Below are positions 1-8,294 of a stretch of 64,000 nucleotides of DNA, piece by piece. Source of the DNA: Actinomadura syzygii. GTDB lineage: Bacteria; Actinomycetota; Actinomycetes; Streptosporangiales; Streptosporangiaceae. Location of the stretch: the NCBI RefSeq assembly GCF_008085905.1, contig NZ_VSFF01000010.1, forward strand, positions 248,001 through 312,000, written 5' to 3'. Under the pieces are notes generated by a model that searched no databases, was not told the DNA's origin, and saw nothing but the letters and a program-made list of their open reading frames with translations. The first letter of the stretch is position 1. Each line of letters begins with the position of its first letter. The translations under genes were made by a program, and so were the position numbers.

Positions 1-515
1 GACATGAGGCGGGCCTGGAGGCCGACGTGGCTGTCGCCCATCTCGCCCTCGATCTCGGCGCGCGGGACGAGCGCGGCGACCGAGTCGATGACGATGACGT
101 CGATCGCGCCGGAGCGGATCAGCATGTCGGTGATCTCCAGCGCCTGCTCACCGGTGTCGGGCTGGGAGACCAGCAGCGCGTCGATGTCGACGCCGAGCTT
201 GGACGCGTACTCGGGGTCGAGCGCGTGCTCGGCGTCGACGAACGCGGCGATGCCGCCCTTCTTCTGCACGCTCGCGACGGCGTGCAGCGCGAGCGACGAC
301 TTGCCGGAGCCCTCGGGGCCGTACACCTCGACGACCCGGCCGCGCGGCAGGCCGCCGATGCCGAGCGCGATGTCGAGGGAGATGGCGCCGGTGGGGATGA
401 TCTCGACGGGCGCGCGCGCCTCCTCGCCCATCCGCATGACCGATCCCTTGCCGAACTGCCGCTCGATCTGGGCGAGTGCGGTTTCGAGAGCCTTCTCCCG
501 GTCGTTCGCTGCCAT
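1..515 (-). CDS. recA: Recombinase RecA, N-terminal part (gene runs off the window)
   Basis: The first about 171 residues of RecA, the ATP-dependent strand-exchange protein that also triggers LexA self-cleavage. The ATG at 515 gives a start of MAANDREKALETALAQIE, typical for actinobacteria. The Walker A motif GPEGSGKS is at about residues 66-73, the catalytic Glu lies in EHALDPEY near 96, and Walker B is the hydrophobic IDVIVIDSVAAL near 140. The C-terminal half lies beyond base 1. The upstream region carries a LexA box and a RecA-NDp-type promoter, annotated separately. DUF3046 sits on the same strand upstream, as in Streptomyces and mycobacteria. Identity is certain; the only limit is truncation by the window edge. 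Confidence 0.98.
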   Translation of the reverse strand, partial: MAANDREKALETALAQIERQFGKGSVMRMGEEARAPVEIIPTGAISLDIALGIGGLPRGRVVEVYGPEGSGKSSLALHAVASVQKKGGIAAFVDAEHALDPEYASKLGVDIDALLVSQPDTGEQALEITDMLIRSGAIDVIVIDSVAALVPRAEIEGEMGDSHVGLQARLM

Positions 516-575
516 TGAGATGTCCTTCTCGTCGTGACTGTCGGCTCTCGGCCGCTGCTTGCGATGTCGAGGGCG

Positions 576-598
576 ACGTTACGGCGGGCCTCCGACAC
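576..598 (-). promoter_or_regulatory. RecA-NDp (ClgR-type) promoter of recA
   Basis: Read on the minus strand, the sequence is GTGTCGGAG, eight bases, then TAACGT. The published mycobacterial RecA/LexA-independent damage promoter is tTGTCRgtg-N8-TAnnnT, and this fits at every strongly conserved position (TGTC, R, N8 spacing, TA, final T). The predicted start is near base 569, giving a leader of about 55 nt before the recA ATG. ClgR is the known activator of such promoters in mycobacteria, and clgR lies in this window. The match is seen; function is inferred. Confidence 0.7.
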
Positions 599-651
599 TT
601 TCGAGTCGCCGGCGCGATTGTGGATAACGCCGCGTGCCGCACCAGCGTACC

Positions 652-663
652 GAACATCCGTTC
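652..663. promoter_or_regulatory. LexA (SOS) box in the recA / ATP-grasp intergenic region
   Basis: GAACATCCGTTC is a perfect GAAC-N4-GTTC palindrome, flanked by C and G to make CGAAC...GTTCG, which is the actinobacterial and Bacillus-type LexA operator. It lies 137 bases upstream of the recA ATG and 94 bases upstream of the divergent ATP-grasp gene, so it could serve either or both. Confidence 0.8.
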
Positions 664-756
664 GATCATCGTCTGATACGTCGATTCGCGTGGATTCTCC
701 GTGCGTTCCGTGCTCTGGACCCCGTACGCTGGCGCCGTCCACGGAGGGTTCCAATC

Positions 757-1626
757 ATGACGCTGACCGTTCTCTTCTGCGTCGATCCGCTCCACCCTCG
801 GCGCGTTGACCCCCATTTCTCCCGCGAGGCCGCGGCCGTGCGGGACCACTACGGCGAGATCGCCCTGATCGACCACGACGCGGTTCGGCGCGGCGACGTG
901 GACGACGCGGTCCGTGCGGTGCCCCCCGATCTGGGCCCCGTCTGGTACCGCGGCTGGATGGTAACCGCGGCGGAGTACGCCGCGATGTCCGCGGCCTTGA
1001 AGCAGCGCGGGACGGTACTGCTCACACATCCTGACGACTACCGGCGCGCACACGAACTGCCCGGCTGGCATGACACGTTCGCCGGACTGACCCCGCACAG
1101 TGTGTGGCGTCCCCTCCGACCGGGCCAGGACCCAGGCGACCTGAGCGAACTCGGGGAACTCGTCCGGTCGCTGCAGAACGGACCGGGCATCGTCAAGGAC
1201 TACGTGAAGTCGTGCAAACACGAATGGGAGGAGGCGTGCTTCGTCCCGGACGTGAGAAATCTCGCTCAGCTCCACCACATCGCCTCCAAGATGGTCGCTC
1301 TGCGGGACGAGCATCTGACCGGGGGGCTCGTCGTGCGCGAGTTCGAGCACTACGACGGCGACGGTGAGGCACGGGTGTGGTGGGTGGACGGCGAGCCCGC
1401 ACTGGTGGGGCCGCATCCCGACAGCCCTGGCGTGGAGCCCGATCCCGACCTGGACATCGTGGCCCCGGCCGTGCGCGCGCTCGGCTGCCGGTTCATCACG
1501 ACCGATCTCGCCCGCCGGACGGACGGCGCGTGGCGCGTGGTGGAGGTCGGCGACGGTCAGGTCAGCGATCTGCCCACGTCCGTGGACGCGATGGACCTCT
1601 ACGCCCACCTGCCCGTTCCGGACTGA
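757..1626 (+). CDS. Stand-alone R2K-type ATP-grasp protein (DUF4343-like)
   Basis: A 289-residue protein resembling the R2K clade of ATP-grasp enzymes, which couple ATP hydrolysis to carboxylate-amine ligation; the substrate is unknown. The region IVKDYVKSCKHEWEEACF (about residues 145-162) supplies the conserved lysines. RVWWVDGEPALVG (about 205-217) and a C-terminal FITTDLARR...WRVVEVGDGQ (about 247-269) look like the metal/ATP-binding strands. The start at 757 is chosen because GGAGG lies 10 bases upstream and homology-like sequence (TLTVLFCVDPL) begins there. It is transcribed divergently from recA across 241 bp that contains an SOS box. No partner gene is adjacent on the same strand, so biological role is open. 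Confidence 0.75.
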   Translation: MTLTVLFCVDPLHPRRVDPHFSREAAAVRDHYGEIALIDHDAVRRGDVDDAVRAVPPDLGPVWYRGWMVTAAEYAAMSAALKQRGTVLLTHPDDYRRAHELPGWHDTFAGLTPHSVWRPLRPGQDPGDLSELGELVRSLQNGPGIVKDYVKSCKHEWEEACFVPDVRNLAQLHHIASKMVALRDEHLTGGLVVREFEHYDGDGEARVWWVDGEPALVGPHPDSPGVEPDPDLDIVAPAVRALGCRFITTDLARRTDGAWRVVEVGDGQVSDLPTSVDAMDLYAHLPVPD

Positions 1627-1687
1627 CCCTCGAAGGACACGCACGGCACGCCCGCCCCTCGCCGCCTACCGTGACGGGCCGCCCCCG

Positions 1688-1882
1688 CTATCGGAGCGTG
1701 GAGGGGACGTCGAACGTGGCGACGACGGCCTGCCAGACCTTCTTGGCGGACTCGCCGTCGGCGAGGGCCTGCTCGATGGTGCGGCCGTCCAGTTCGGCCA
1801 TGACGTAGTCCTTGGCGACGCTCTCGGCATAGGCCTCGCCGAACTGCTGCCTCATCCGATCCCAGAAGACTGTGAGCCGCAC
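1688..1882 (-). CDS. DUF3046 family small protein
   Basis: A 64-residue protein beginning MRLTVFWDRMRQQFGEAYAE and containing the conserved KDYV-AELDGRTIEQALADGE region, matching the DUF3046 family found next to recA across actinobacteria. Full length for the family. It appears to be a small helical cytoplasmic protein; no catalytic residues are evident and the function is unknown. Its gene precedes recA on the same strand, but the R2K ATP-grasp gene on the opposite strand now sits between them, so cotranscription is unlikely. Confidence 0.9.
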   Translation of the reverse strand: MRLTVFWDRMRQQFGEAYAESVAKDYVMAELDGRTIEQALADGESAKKVWQAVVATFDVPSTLR

Positions 1883-1891
1883 CTGTCCACG

Positions 1892-3151
1892 CTATCCGAC
1901 GGACCGGCCCCCCAAGGACCGCACGATCTCACCGGGCACCCCGGTACCGGTCTCCTGGCGGTGCAGGCCGGTCAGGTAGCGCTCGACCGCTTCGATGACG
2001 CGGGCCGTCCGGTAGGACGGGAAGACGTCGAACGCGTGCTGAGCGCCCTTCATTTCTGCGTAGATGACGGGTGCGGCTGAGACGTCCCGTAGCTGTTCGA
2101 CGAATCGGTGTGCCTCCGCCACGGGGATTAGTGAGTCGCGGCTGCCGTGGACGACGAAGAAGGGCGGCACGTCCTCGCGGATGTACGTGACCGGGGAAGC
2201 CTTGGCGTACACCTCCGGGTTGGCAGCGAAAGGCTGCTTGATGACCATCCGTTCCAGGAGGTGTGTGGAGCCCATGGGACGTGGCCATGGCCCGGCCTCG
2301 AAGAAGTTGTAGACGCCGTAGAACGGGACGGCCCCGCGCACGGTCGTGTCGACGTCCTCGAAGCCCGGCTGGAATTCCGGCAGGTTCGCGGTCAGCGCGA
2401 CCATCGCGGTGAGGTGCCCACCAGCCGAGCCGCCCGTCACGCACAGGAAATCGGGGTCGGCTCCGTATTCCTCGGCGTGCTGCCTGTACCAGGCGATGAA
2501 GTACTTGAGGTCGATCAGGTGCTCGGGCCAGGTGGCGCGTGGGCTCAGCCGGTAGTTGACGTTGAAGCCGACCCAGCCCTGGACGGCCATGTGGTTGAGG
2601 AGCGGCAGCCCTTGCTCGCGCTTGTCCCCGATCACCCACCCACCGCCGTGAATCTGCATGAGCCCGGGGCGCAACCGGCCCTCACCATCGGGACGGTAGA
2701 CGTCCACTTTCAGGCGCAGCCGTCCGTCCTCCCTGTACACGATGTTGCGTTCGACGCGCACGCCCCTGCGCGGGATCAGGCACAGCGGCGGCACGACCAA
2801 GTGCGCGAGCGGATAACGGGGGGCGTCCTCCGGATCCAGGTCGAGGGGTGCGCCGCAGTCCCGCAGGGTGACGACCGTACGGCGGGTGGCGAAAATCGTG
2901 GCCGCGAGACCCGCCATGCCAGCGACGGCAAGGACGAGCCCAAGCCAGCCTGCCCAGCCGTCCAGTCCGCCGAACACGGCTGTGAGCGTGGTCGCCACCG
3001 CCCAGAGGGCGAGCACATGCGGAGCCATCTCGATGGTCAGCCAACCGCAGAAGAAGCTGGGCACGAGCAGGACGATGTCGCGCCGGGGAGAGTGCGCGTT
3101 GGCCGCGGCCAGAGCGAACAGGATCCCGAGAGCGAGGAGGACGTAGGGCAT
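1892..3151 (-). CDS. Membrane-anchored alpha/beta hydrolase (HSL/BD-FAE-type esterase)
   Basis: A 419-residue protein with about three N-terminal hydrophobic helices (residues 1-100), then an alpha/beta hydrolase domain. The oxyanion motif HGGGW is at about 168-172, the nucleophile elbow GGSAGG at about 238-243, the acid is the Asp in HGSRDSLIP near 339 and the base is the His in GAQHAFDV near 371. This is the hormone-sensitive-lipase/carboxylesterase layout, expected to hydrolyse esters on the membrane face. Substrate unknown. The ATG at 3151 begins MPYVLLALGILFALAA. The stop lies 9 bases before the DUF3046 gene on the same strand, so the two may be cotranscribed. Confidence 0.85.
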   Translation of the reverse strand: MPYVLLALGILFALAAANAHSPRRDIVLLVPSFFCGWLTIEMAPHVLALWAVATTLTAVFGGLDGWAGWLGLVLAVAGMAGLAATIFATRRTVVTLRDCGAPLDLDPEDAPRYPLAHLVVPPLCLIPRRGVRVERNIVYREDGRLRLKVDVYRPDGEGRLRPGLMQIHGGGWVIGDKREQGLPLLNHMAVQGWVGFNVNYRLSPRATWPEHLIDLKYFIAWYRQHAEEYGADPDFLCVTGGSAGGHLTAMVALTANLPEFQPGFEDVDTTVRGAVPFYGVYNFFEAGPWPRPMGSTHLLERMVIKQPFAANPEVYAKASPVTYIREDVPPFFVVHGSRDSLIPVAEAHRFVEQLRDVSAAPVIYAEMKGAQHAFDVFPSYRTARVIEAVERYLTGLHRQETGTGVPGEIVRSLGGRSVG

Positions 3152-3198
3152 CGCGGCTCCCTGAAGAGTCCTGAGGGCGGGTGCACTACCCGTAGACC

Positions 3199-3225
3199 TT
3201 GCCCGGACAAGTGCTTGCTTACAAT
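3199..3225 (+). promoter_or_regulatory. Candidate promoter of lhr
   Basis: TTGCCC at 3199-3204 and TACAAT at 3220-3225, separated by 15 bases, lie 55 bases before the ATG of the helicase. The -10 is good; the spacing is short, so support is modest. Confidence 0.35.
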
Positions 3226-3279
3226 GTGACGCGCGCCACCCGGCGGCGGAATGTCAGACCCGCGAGGCACTATGGCGCC

Positions 3280-6200
3280 ATGGCCGGTGACGTGCTCGAA
3301 CGCTTCTCTCCCGCGACCCGCGAGTGGTTCGCCGGGGCGTTCGCCGCGCCCACCCCGGCCCAGGCCGGGGCGTGGGAGTCGATCTCGAGCGGCGACGACA
3401 CGCTCGTCGTGGCGCCGACCGGCTCCGGCAAGACCCTCGCCGCGTTCCTGTGGTCGCTCGACCGGCTCGCGACCGGCGACGACCCGGCCGAGCCGCTGCG
3501 CCGCTGCCGCGTCCTGTACGTGTCGCCGCTGAAGGCCCTCGCCGTCGACGTCGAGCGCAACCTGCGCGCACCGCTGACCGGCATCCGGCACGCGGCGCGC
3601 CGCCTCGGCCTGCCCGAGCCGGGCGTCCGCGTCGGGATGCGGTCGGGCGACACCCCGGCCGACGAGCGCCGCCGGCTGGCCGTGAAACCGCCCGACATCC
3701 TGATCACGACGCCGGAGTCGCTGTTCCTGATCCTCACCTCGCAGGCGCGCGAGTCGCTGCGCGGCGTCGAGACCGTCATCGTCGACGAGGTGCACGCGGT
3801 GGCGGGCACCAAGCGCGGCGCGCACCTGGCGCTGTCCCTCGAACGCCTGGACGCCCTGCTCGAACGTCCGGCCCAGCGCATCGGGCTGTCGGCGACCGTC
3901 CGACCGACCGACGAGGTGGCGGCCTTCCTGGGCGGGACGAAGCCCGCCGCCGTCGTCCAGCCGCCCTCGGACAAGGTGTTCGACCTCGACATCGTCGTCC
4001 CCGTGGAGGACATGGGCGAGGTCGGCCAGTTCGTCGACGACTCCGGCACGGCCGACGCACGCCAGCGCAGCATCTGGCCCCATGTCGAAGACCGTTTGCT
4101 CGACCTCATCCAAGCGCACCGCTCCACGCTGGTGTTCGCCAACTCCCGGCGGTTGGCGGAGAGGCTCTGCGGACGCCTGAACGAACTCGCCTACGAGCGT
4201 GCGACCGGTGCACCCCTCCCCGAGAACCATTCCCCTGCCGAATTGATGGCCGAGGCGGGGTCGGCCAAGGGCGCGCCTTCAGAAATCGCCCGTGCGCACC
4301 ACGGTTCCGTGTCCAAGGAGGAGCGGGCGGGCATCGAGAACGCGCTGAAGGAAGGTCGCCTACCGGCGGTCGTGGCGACGTCCAGCCTGGAGTTGGGCAT
4401 CGATATGGGGGCCGTCGACCTGGTCGTCCAGGTGGAGTCGCCGCCGTCGGTCGCCAATGGGCTCCAACGGGTCGGGCGCGCGGGCCACCAGGTGGGTGCC
4501 GTGTCCAAGGGGGTCATCTTCCCCAAGTACCGGGGCGACCTCGTCCAGACGGCGGTGGTGGCCGAACGCATGCGCGGCGGCGAGATCGAGGAACTGCGCT
4601 ACCCGCGCAACCCGCTTGACGTCCTCGCACAGCAGATCGTCGCCATGGTCGCCATGGACGAGTGGACCGTCGACGACCTGGAGTCGCTGGTCAAGCGGGC
4701 GGCCCCCTACGCGACGCTCCCCCGCTCGGCGCTTGAGGCCACCCTGGACATGCTCGCCGGGCGCTATCCCAGCGACGAGTTCGGCGAACTCCGTCCCCGC
4801 CTCGTCTGGGACCGCGTGACCGGCATACTGCGCGAACGTCCGGGGGCACAGCGTCTCGCGGTGACCAGCGGGGGGACGATCCCAGACCGCGGCCTGTTCG
4901 GAGTGTTCCTCGTCGGTGAGAAGGCGTCCCGGGTGGGCGAACTCGATGAGGAAATGGTCTACGAGTCACGTGTGGGAGACGTGTTCGTCCTCGGCGCGAG
5001 TTCGTGGCGCATCGAGGACATCACCCCCGACCGCGTCCTCGTCTCCCCCGCGCCGGGCCAGCCGGGCAAGCTCCCGTTCTGGCACGGCGACACGCTCGGA
5101 CGTCCCGCCGAACTGGGCCGGGCGCTCGGATCGTTCACCCGCGAGCTGTCCGCCCTGCCCGCGGACGACGCCCGCGCACGCGTCACCGCCGCCGGGCTGG
5201 ACGACTGGGCCTCCGCCAACCTCGTCTCCTACGTCACCGAGCAGCGGGAGGCCACGGGCCACGTCCCCGACGACCGGACGATGGTCGTCGAACGGTTCCG
5301 CGACGAACTCGGCGACTGGCGTATGGTCGTCCACTCGCCGCTGGGCGCGCGGCTGCACGCGCCCTGGGCCCTCGCCATAGCGGGCCGCCTGCGCGAACGG
5401 TACGGAGTCGACGGGCAGGCCATGCACGCCGACGACGGCATCGTGATCCGCATCCCCGACATGGACGAGCCACCTGGCCTCGACCTCGCCGTCTTCGACG
5501 CCGACGACATCGAGCGCATCGTGGTGGACGAGCTGGGCGGCTCCGCCTTGTTCGCCGCCCGGTTCCGTGAATGCGCGGCGCGTTCACTGCTGCTGCCGCG
5601 CCGCCGTCCTGACAAGCGCATGCCGCTCTGGCAGCAACGCCAGCGGGCCGCGCAACTGCTGGCCGTCGCCAGCAAGTACCCGTCGTTCCCCATCGTTCTG
5701 GAGACGATGCGGGAATGCCTGCAGGACGTGTTCGACGTCCCTGGCCTGGTGCAGCTCATGCGCGACATGTCCGGACGCAAGGTCCGCATGGTCGAGGTGG
5801 AGACGCCCGAGCCGTCGCCCTACGCACGCTCCTTGCTGTTCCGGTACATCGGCGCGTTCATGTACGAGGGCGACTCGCCCCTCGCCGAACGCCGCGCCCA
5901 GGCCCTCGCGCTCGACTCTGCGCTGCTCGCCGAACTGCTCGGCCAGGCCGACCTGCGCGAACTGCTCGACCCCGACGCGGTGGCCGAGATCGAACGCGAA
6001 CTCCAACGCCTCACCGCAGACCGCCGCGCCCGCGACATGGAGGGCGTCGCCGACCTCCTCCGCACCCTCGGCCCGCTAACCACAACGGAAGTCGCCGAAC
6101 GCACTAATCCCGGCGCACGCACCGGTGCCAGGCAACGCATCGATACCGCCGAAAGCACTGGGCGCACCGAAGCCGAAGACACCGGTATCGCTGAAAGCAC

Positions 6201-8160
6201 CGATGCGGAACGCACCGGCACCGCTGAACACGCCGATGCCGCCGAGCACGCCGAAATCGCCGATACCGAACGCGCCAGCACGGCTGATCGCGCCGATGCC
6301 GCCGAGCACGCGGAAGACGCCGGTGCCACCGCGCCCGCCAGTGCCACCGAACTCGCTAGGGCTACCGAGCCTGGCAGGGCCACCGAACGCGCTGGTACCG
6401 GCGAAGGCGGCGGGGGTGTCGAGCCCGGGATGCTGGTTCAGGCGTCGCGGTGGTTGGCTGAATTGGAGGCGACGCGGCGGGCGATCCGGGTGCGGATCGC
6501 GGGCGAGGAACGGTGGGCCGCGATCGAGGACGCCGGACGGCTCCGCGACGCGCTCGGCGCGCCGCTGCCGGTGGGCATCCCGGAGGCGTTCCTCGAACCG
6601 GTCGACGACCCGCTCGGCGACCTGATCTCCCGCTACGGGCGCACCCACGGCCCGTTCCGGGCAGGCGATCCCGCCGCGCGCTTCGGCCTCGGCGTGGCCG
6701 TAGTCGTCGAGACGCTGCGCAGGCTGGCCGGAGCCGGACGCGTCGCCGAGGGCGAGTTCCTCCCCGTCGAGACCGTGTCGGGCCCGCTGACCGGCGAATG
6801 GTGCGACACCGGCGTGCTGCGGACGCTCCGCCGCCGCTCGCTGGCCCGGCTGCGCGCCGAGGTCGAACCGTCCCCGCCCGAGGCGCTCGGCCGGTTCCTG
6901 CCGGTCTGGCACGGCATCACCGGCGGGTCCCGGCTGCGCGGCGTCGACGCGCTCGTCCAGGCGGTCGAGCAGTTGCAGGGCGCGGCGGTGCCCGCGTCCG
7001 CGCTGGAGTCGCTGGTGCTGCCCTCGCGCGTGCCCGGCTACTCCCCCGCCATGCTGGACGAGCTGACGTCCGCGGGCGAGGTCGTGTGGGCGGGCCAGGG
7101 CGGGCTGCCGGGCGGCGACGGCTGGGTGGCGCTCTACCTGGCCGACACCGCGCCGCTGCTGATGCCGGAGCCCGCGGAGATCACCCTCACGCCCGTCCAC
7201 CAGGCCGTCCTGGACACGCTCGGCGACGGCGGCGCGCTCTTCTTCCGGACGCTCTCCGACCGCGTCAACCAGCACGTCACCGCCAACGACCCCGACCTCG
7301 TGACCGCCGTCTGGGACCTCGTCTGGTCCGGGCACCTCACCAACGACACCATGGCTCCGCTGCGCGCGGCGCTCGGCTCGGGGCGTCCGACGCACCGGTC
7401 ACGGTCGACCCGTCGTGGACGTCCCGTCATGCCCTCCCGGACGGGTCCGCCCACGGTCGGTGGACGCTGGTGGCCGCTCCCCCAGCGCGAATCCACGGCC
7501 ACCTTGCGTTCGCATGCACTCGCGGAGGCGCTGCTTGAGCGGTACGGCATCGTCATCCGCGGCGCGGTCGCGGCCGAGCGCACGCCCGGCGGGTTCTCCG
7601 CCGTCTACCCGGTGCTGCGGGCGTTCGAGGAGACCGGCCGGTGCCGCCGCGGCTACTTCGTCGAGGGCCTGGGCGCCGCGCAGTTCGCCCTGCCCGGCGC
7701 CGTCGACCGGCTGCGGGCGCTCCGTCCAGGACCGGTCGCGCCGGACGACATCTCCGCGCTCTGGGAGACGCCCCCCAAGCCCGCCGACCGGGCGCTCATC
7801 CTGGCCGCCGCCGACCCCGCCAACCCGTACGGCGCGGCCCTCCCCTGGCCCGAACGCGACGACGAGGTCGCCAGCGGCCACAAGCCCGGCCGCAAGGCGG
7901 GCGCCCTGGTAGCGCTGGTCGAGGGCCGCCTCGTCCTCTACGTCGAACGCGGCGGCCGGACGCTCTTGACCTGGGACGACGACCCCACCGTCCTGCAACC
8001 GGCGGTCGACGCACTGGCCCTCGCCGTCCGCGAGGGCGCACTCGGCAAGCTCACCGTCGAACGCGCCGACGGCACAGCGATCACCGACTCCCCGCTAGCC
8101 GCCGCCCTGGAATCAGCAGGCTTCCACCCAACCCCCCGCGGCCTCCGCCTCCGCACCTGA
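3280..8160 (+). CDS. lhr: Lhr-family ATP-dependent helicase
   Basis: A 1626-residue superfamily 2 helicase of the Large helicase-related family, a 3'-5' DNA/RNA:DNA unwinding enzyme involved in DNA repair in mycobacteria. Walker A APTGSGKT is at about 45-52, the DEVH box at about 169-172, motif III-like GLSATVRP follows, and motifs V/VI (SLELGIDMG, QRVGRAGHQ) lie near 370-410. The long C-terminal Lhr extension is present. The ATG at 3280 (MAGDVLERFSPATREW) is chosen over upstream in-frame codons because family homology begins there. Oddity: residues about 936-1047 are an Ala/Glu/Thr/Asp low-complexity insert with 60-bp DNA repeats. An Arg/Pro-rich segment near 1370 is also unusual. Faces secA2 convergently. 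Confidence 0.95.
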   Translation: MAGDVLERFSPATREWFAGAFAAPTPAQAGAWESISSGDDTLVVAPTGSGKTLAAFLWSLDRLATGDDPAEPLRRCRVLYVSPLKALAVDVERNLRAPLTGIRHAARRLGLPEPGVRVGMRSGDTPADERRRLAVKPPDILITTPESLFLILTSQARESLRGVETVIVDEVHAVAGTKRGAHLALSLERLDALLERPAQRIGLSATVRPTDEVAAFLGGTKPAAVVQPPSDKVFDLDIVVPVEDMGEVGQFVDDSGTADARQRSIWPHVEDRLLDLIQAHRSTLVFANSRRLAERLCGRLNELAYERATGAPLPENHSPAELMAEAGSAKGAPSEIARAHHGSVSKEERAGIENALKEGRLPAVVATSSLELGIDMGAVDLVVQVESPPSVANGLQRVGRAGHQVGAVSKGVIFPKYRGDLVQTAVVAERMRGGEIEELRYPRNPLDVLAQQIVAMVAMDEWTVDDLESLVKRAAPYATLPRSALEATLDMLAGRYPSDEFGELRPRLVWDRVTGILRERPGAQRLAVTSGGTIPDRGLFGVFLVGEKASRVGELDEEMVYESRVGDVFVLGASSWRIEDITPDRVLVSPAPGQPGKLPFWHGDTLGRPAELGRALGSFTRELSALPADDARARVTAAGLDDWASANLVSYVTEQREATGHVPDDRTMVVERFRDELGDWRMVVHSPLGARLHAPWALAIAGRLRERYGVDGQAMHADDGIVIRIPDMDEPPGLDLAVFDADDIERIVVDELGGSALFAARFRECAARSLLLPRRRPDKRMPLWQQRQRAAQLLAVASKYPSFPIVLETMRECLQDVFDVPGLVQLMRDMSGRKVRMVEVETPEPSPYARSLLFRYIGAFMYEGDSPLAERRAQALALDSALLAELLGQADLRELLDPDAVAEIERELQRLTADRRARDMEGVADLLRTLGPLTTTEVAERTNPGARTGARQRIDTAESTGRTEAEDTGIAESTDAERTGTAEHADAAEHAEIADTERASTADRADAAEHAEDAGATAPASATELARATEPGRATERAGTGEGGGGVEPGMLVQASRWLAELEATRRAIRVRIAGEERWAAIEDAGRLRDALGAPLPVGIPEAFLEPVDDPLGDLISRYGRTHGPFRAGDPAARFGLGVAVVVETLRRLAGAGRVAEGEFLPVETVSGPLTGEWCDTGVLRTLRRRSLARLRAEVEPSPPEALGRFLPVWHGITGGSRLRGVDALVQAVEQLQGAAVPASALESLVLPSRVPGYSPAMLDELTSAGEVVWAGQGGLPGGDGWVALYLADTAPLLMPEPAEITLTPVHQAVLDTLGDGGALFFRTLSDRVNQHVTANDPDLVTAVWDLVWSGHLTNDTMAPLRAALGSGRPTHRSRSTRRGRPVMPSRTGPPTVGGRWWPLPQRESTATLRSHALAEALLERYGIVIRGAVAAERTPGGFSAVYPVLRAFEETGRCRRGYFVEGLGAAQFALPGAVDRLRALRPGPVAPDDISALWETPPKPADRALILAAADPANPYGAALPWPERDDEVASGHKPGRKAGALVALVEGRLVLYVERGGRTLLTWDDDPTVLQPAVDALALAVREGALGKLTVERADGTAITDSPLAAALESAGFHPTPRGLRLRT
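6201..6320 (+). repeat. 60-bp tandem repeat inside lhr
   Basis: Bases 6201-6260 and 6261-6320 align without gaps as two 60-bp units encoding related 20-residue blocks (ERTGTAEHADAAEHAE and ERASTADRADAAEHAE cores). GCCGATGCCGCCGAGCACGC is identical in both. A more degenerate unit may precede at 6141-6200. The unit is a multiple of three, so the frame is preserved. Confidence 0.85.
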
Positions 8161-8240
8161 CCCCCGCGCCGCGTCGTCCAGGGCCGCCTGCCCCGCGGTC
8201 TGCGCGGCCGTGCCCAGTCCCTGGAGACGGACGGTCTGAA

Positions 8241-8281
8241 GCGGTGCCGTCGACGCGGTGCCGTCGACGCGGTGCCGCTGG
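8241..8281. repeat. 14-bp tandem repeat between lhr and secA2
   Basis: GCGGTGCCGTCGAC occurs at 8241-8254 and 8255-8268, followed by a partial third copy GCGGTGCCG. It lies in the 134-bp space between the convergent stops of lhr and secA2. No clear terminator hairpin is seen here. Confidence 0.85.
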
Positions 8282-8294
8282 TGCGAAGGTGGGG

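Noticed and set aside
652..663. Treating GAACGGTACCGTTC at 31321 as a second LexA box
   Set aside because: Its spacer is six bases, not four, so it does not match the LexA consensus; it is listed only as an unassigned palindrome.
8161..8294. Factor-independent terminator between lhr and secA2
   Set aside because: The region is a 14-bp direct repeat with no convincing stem plus T run.
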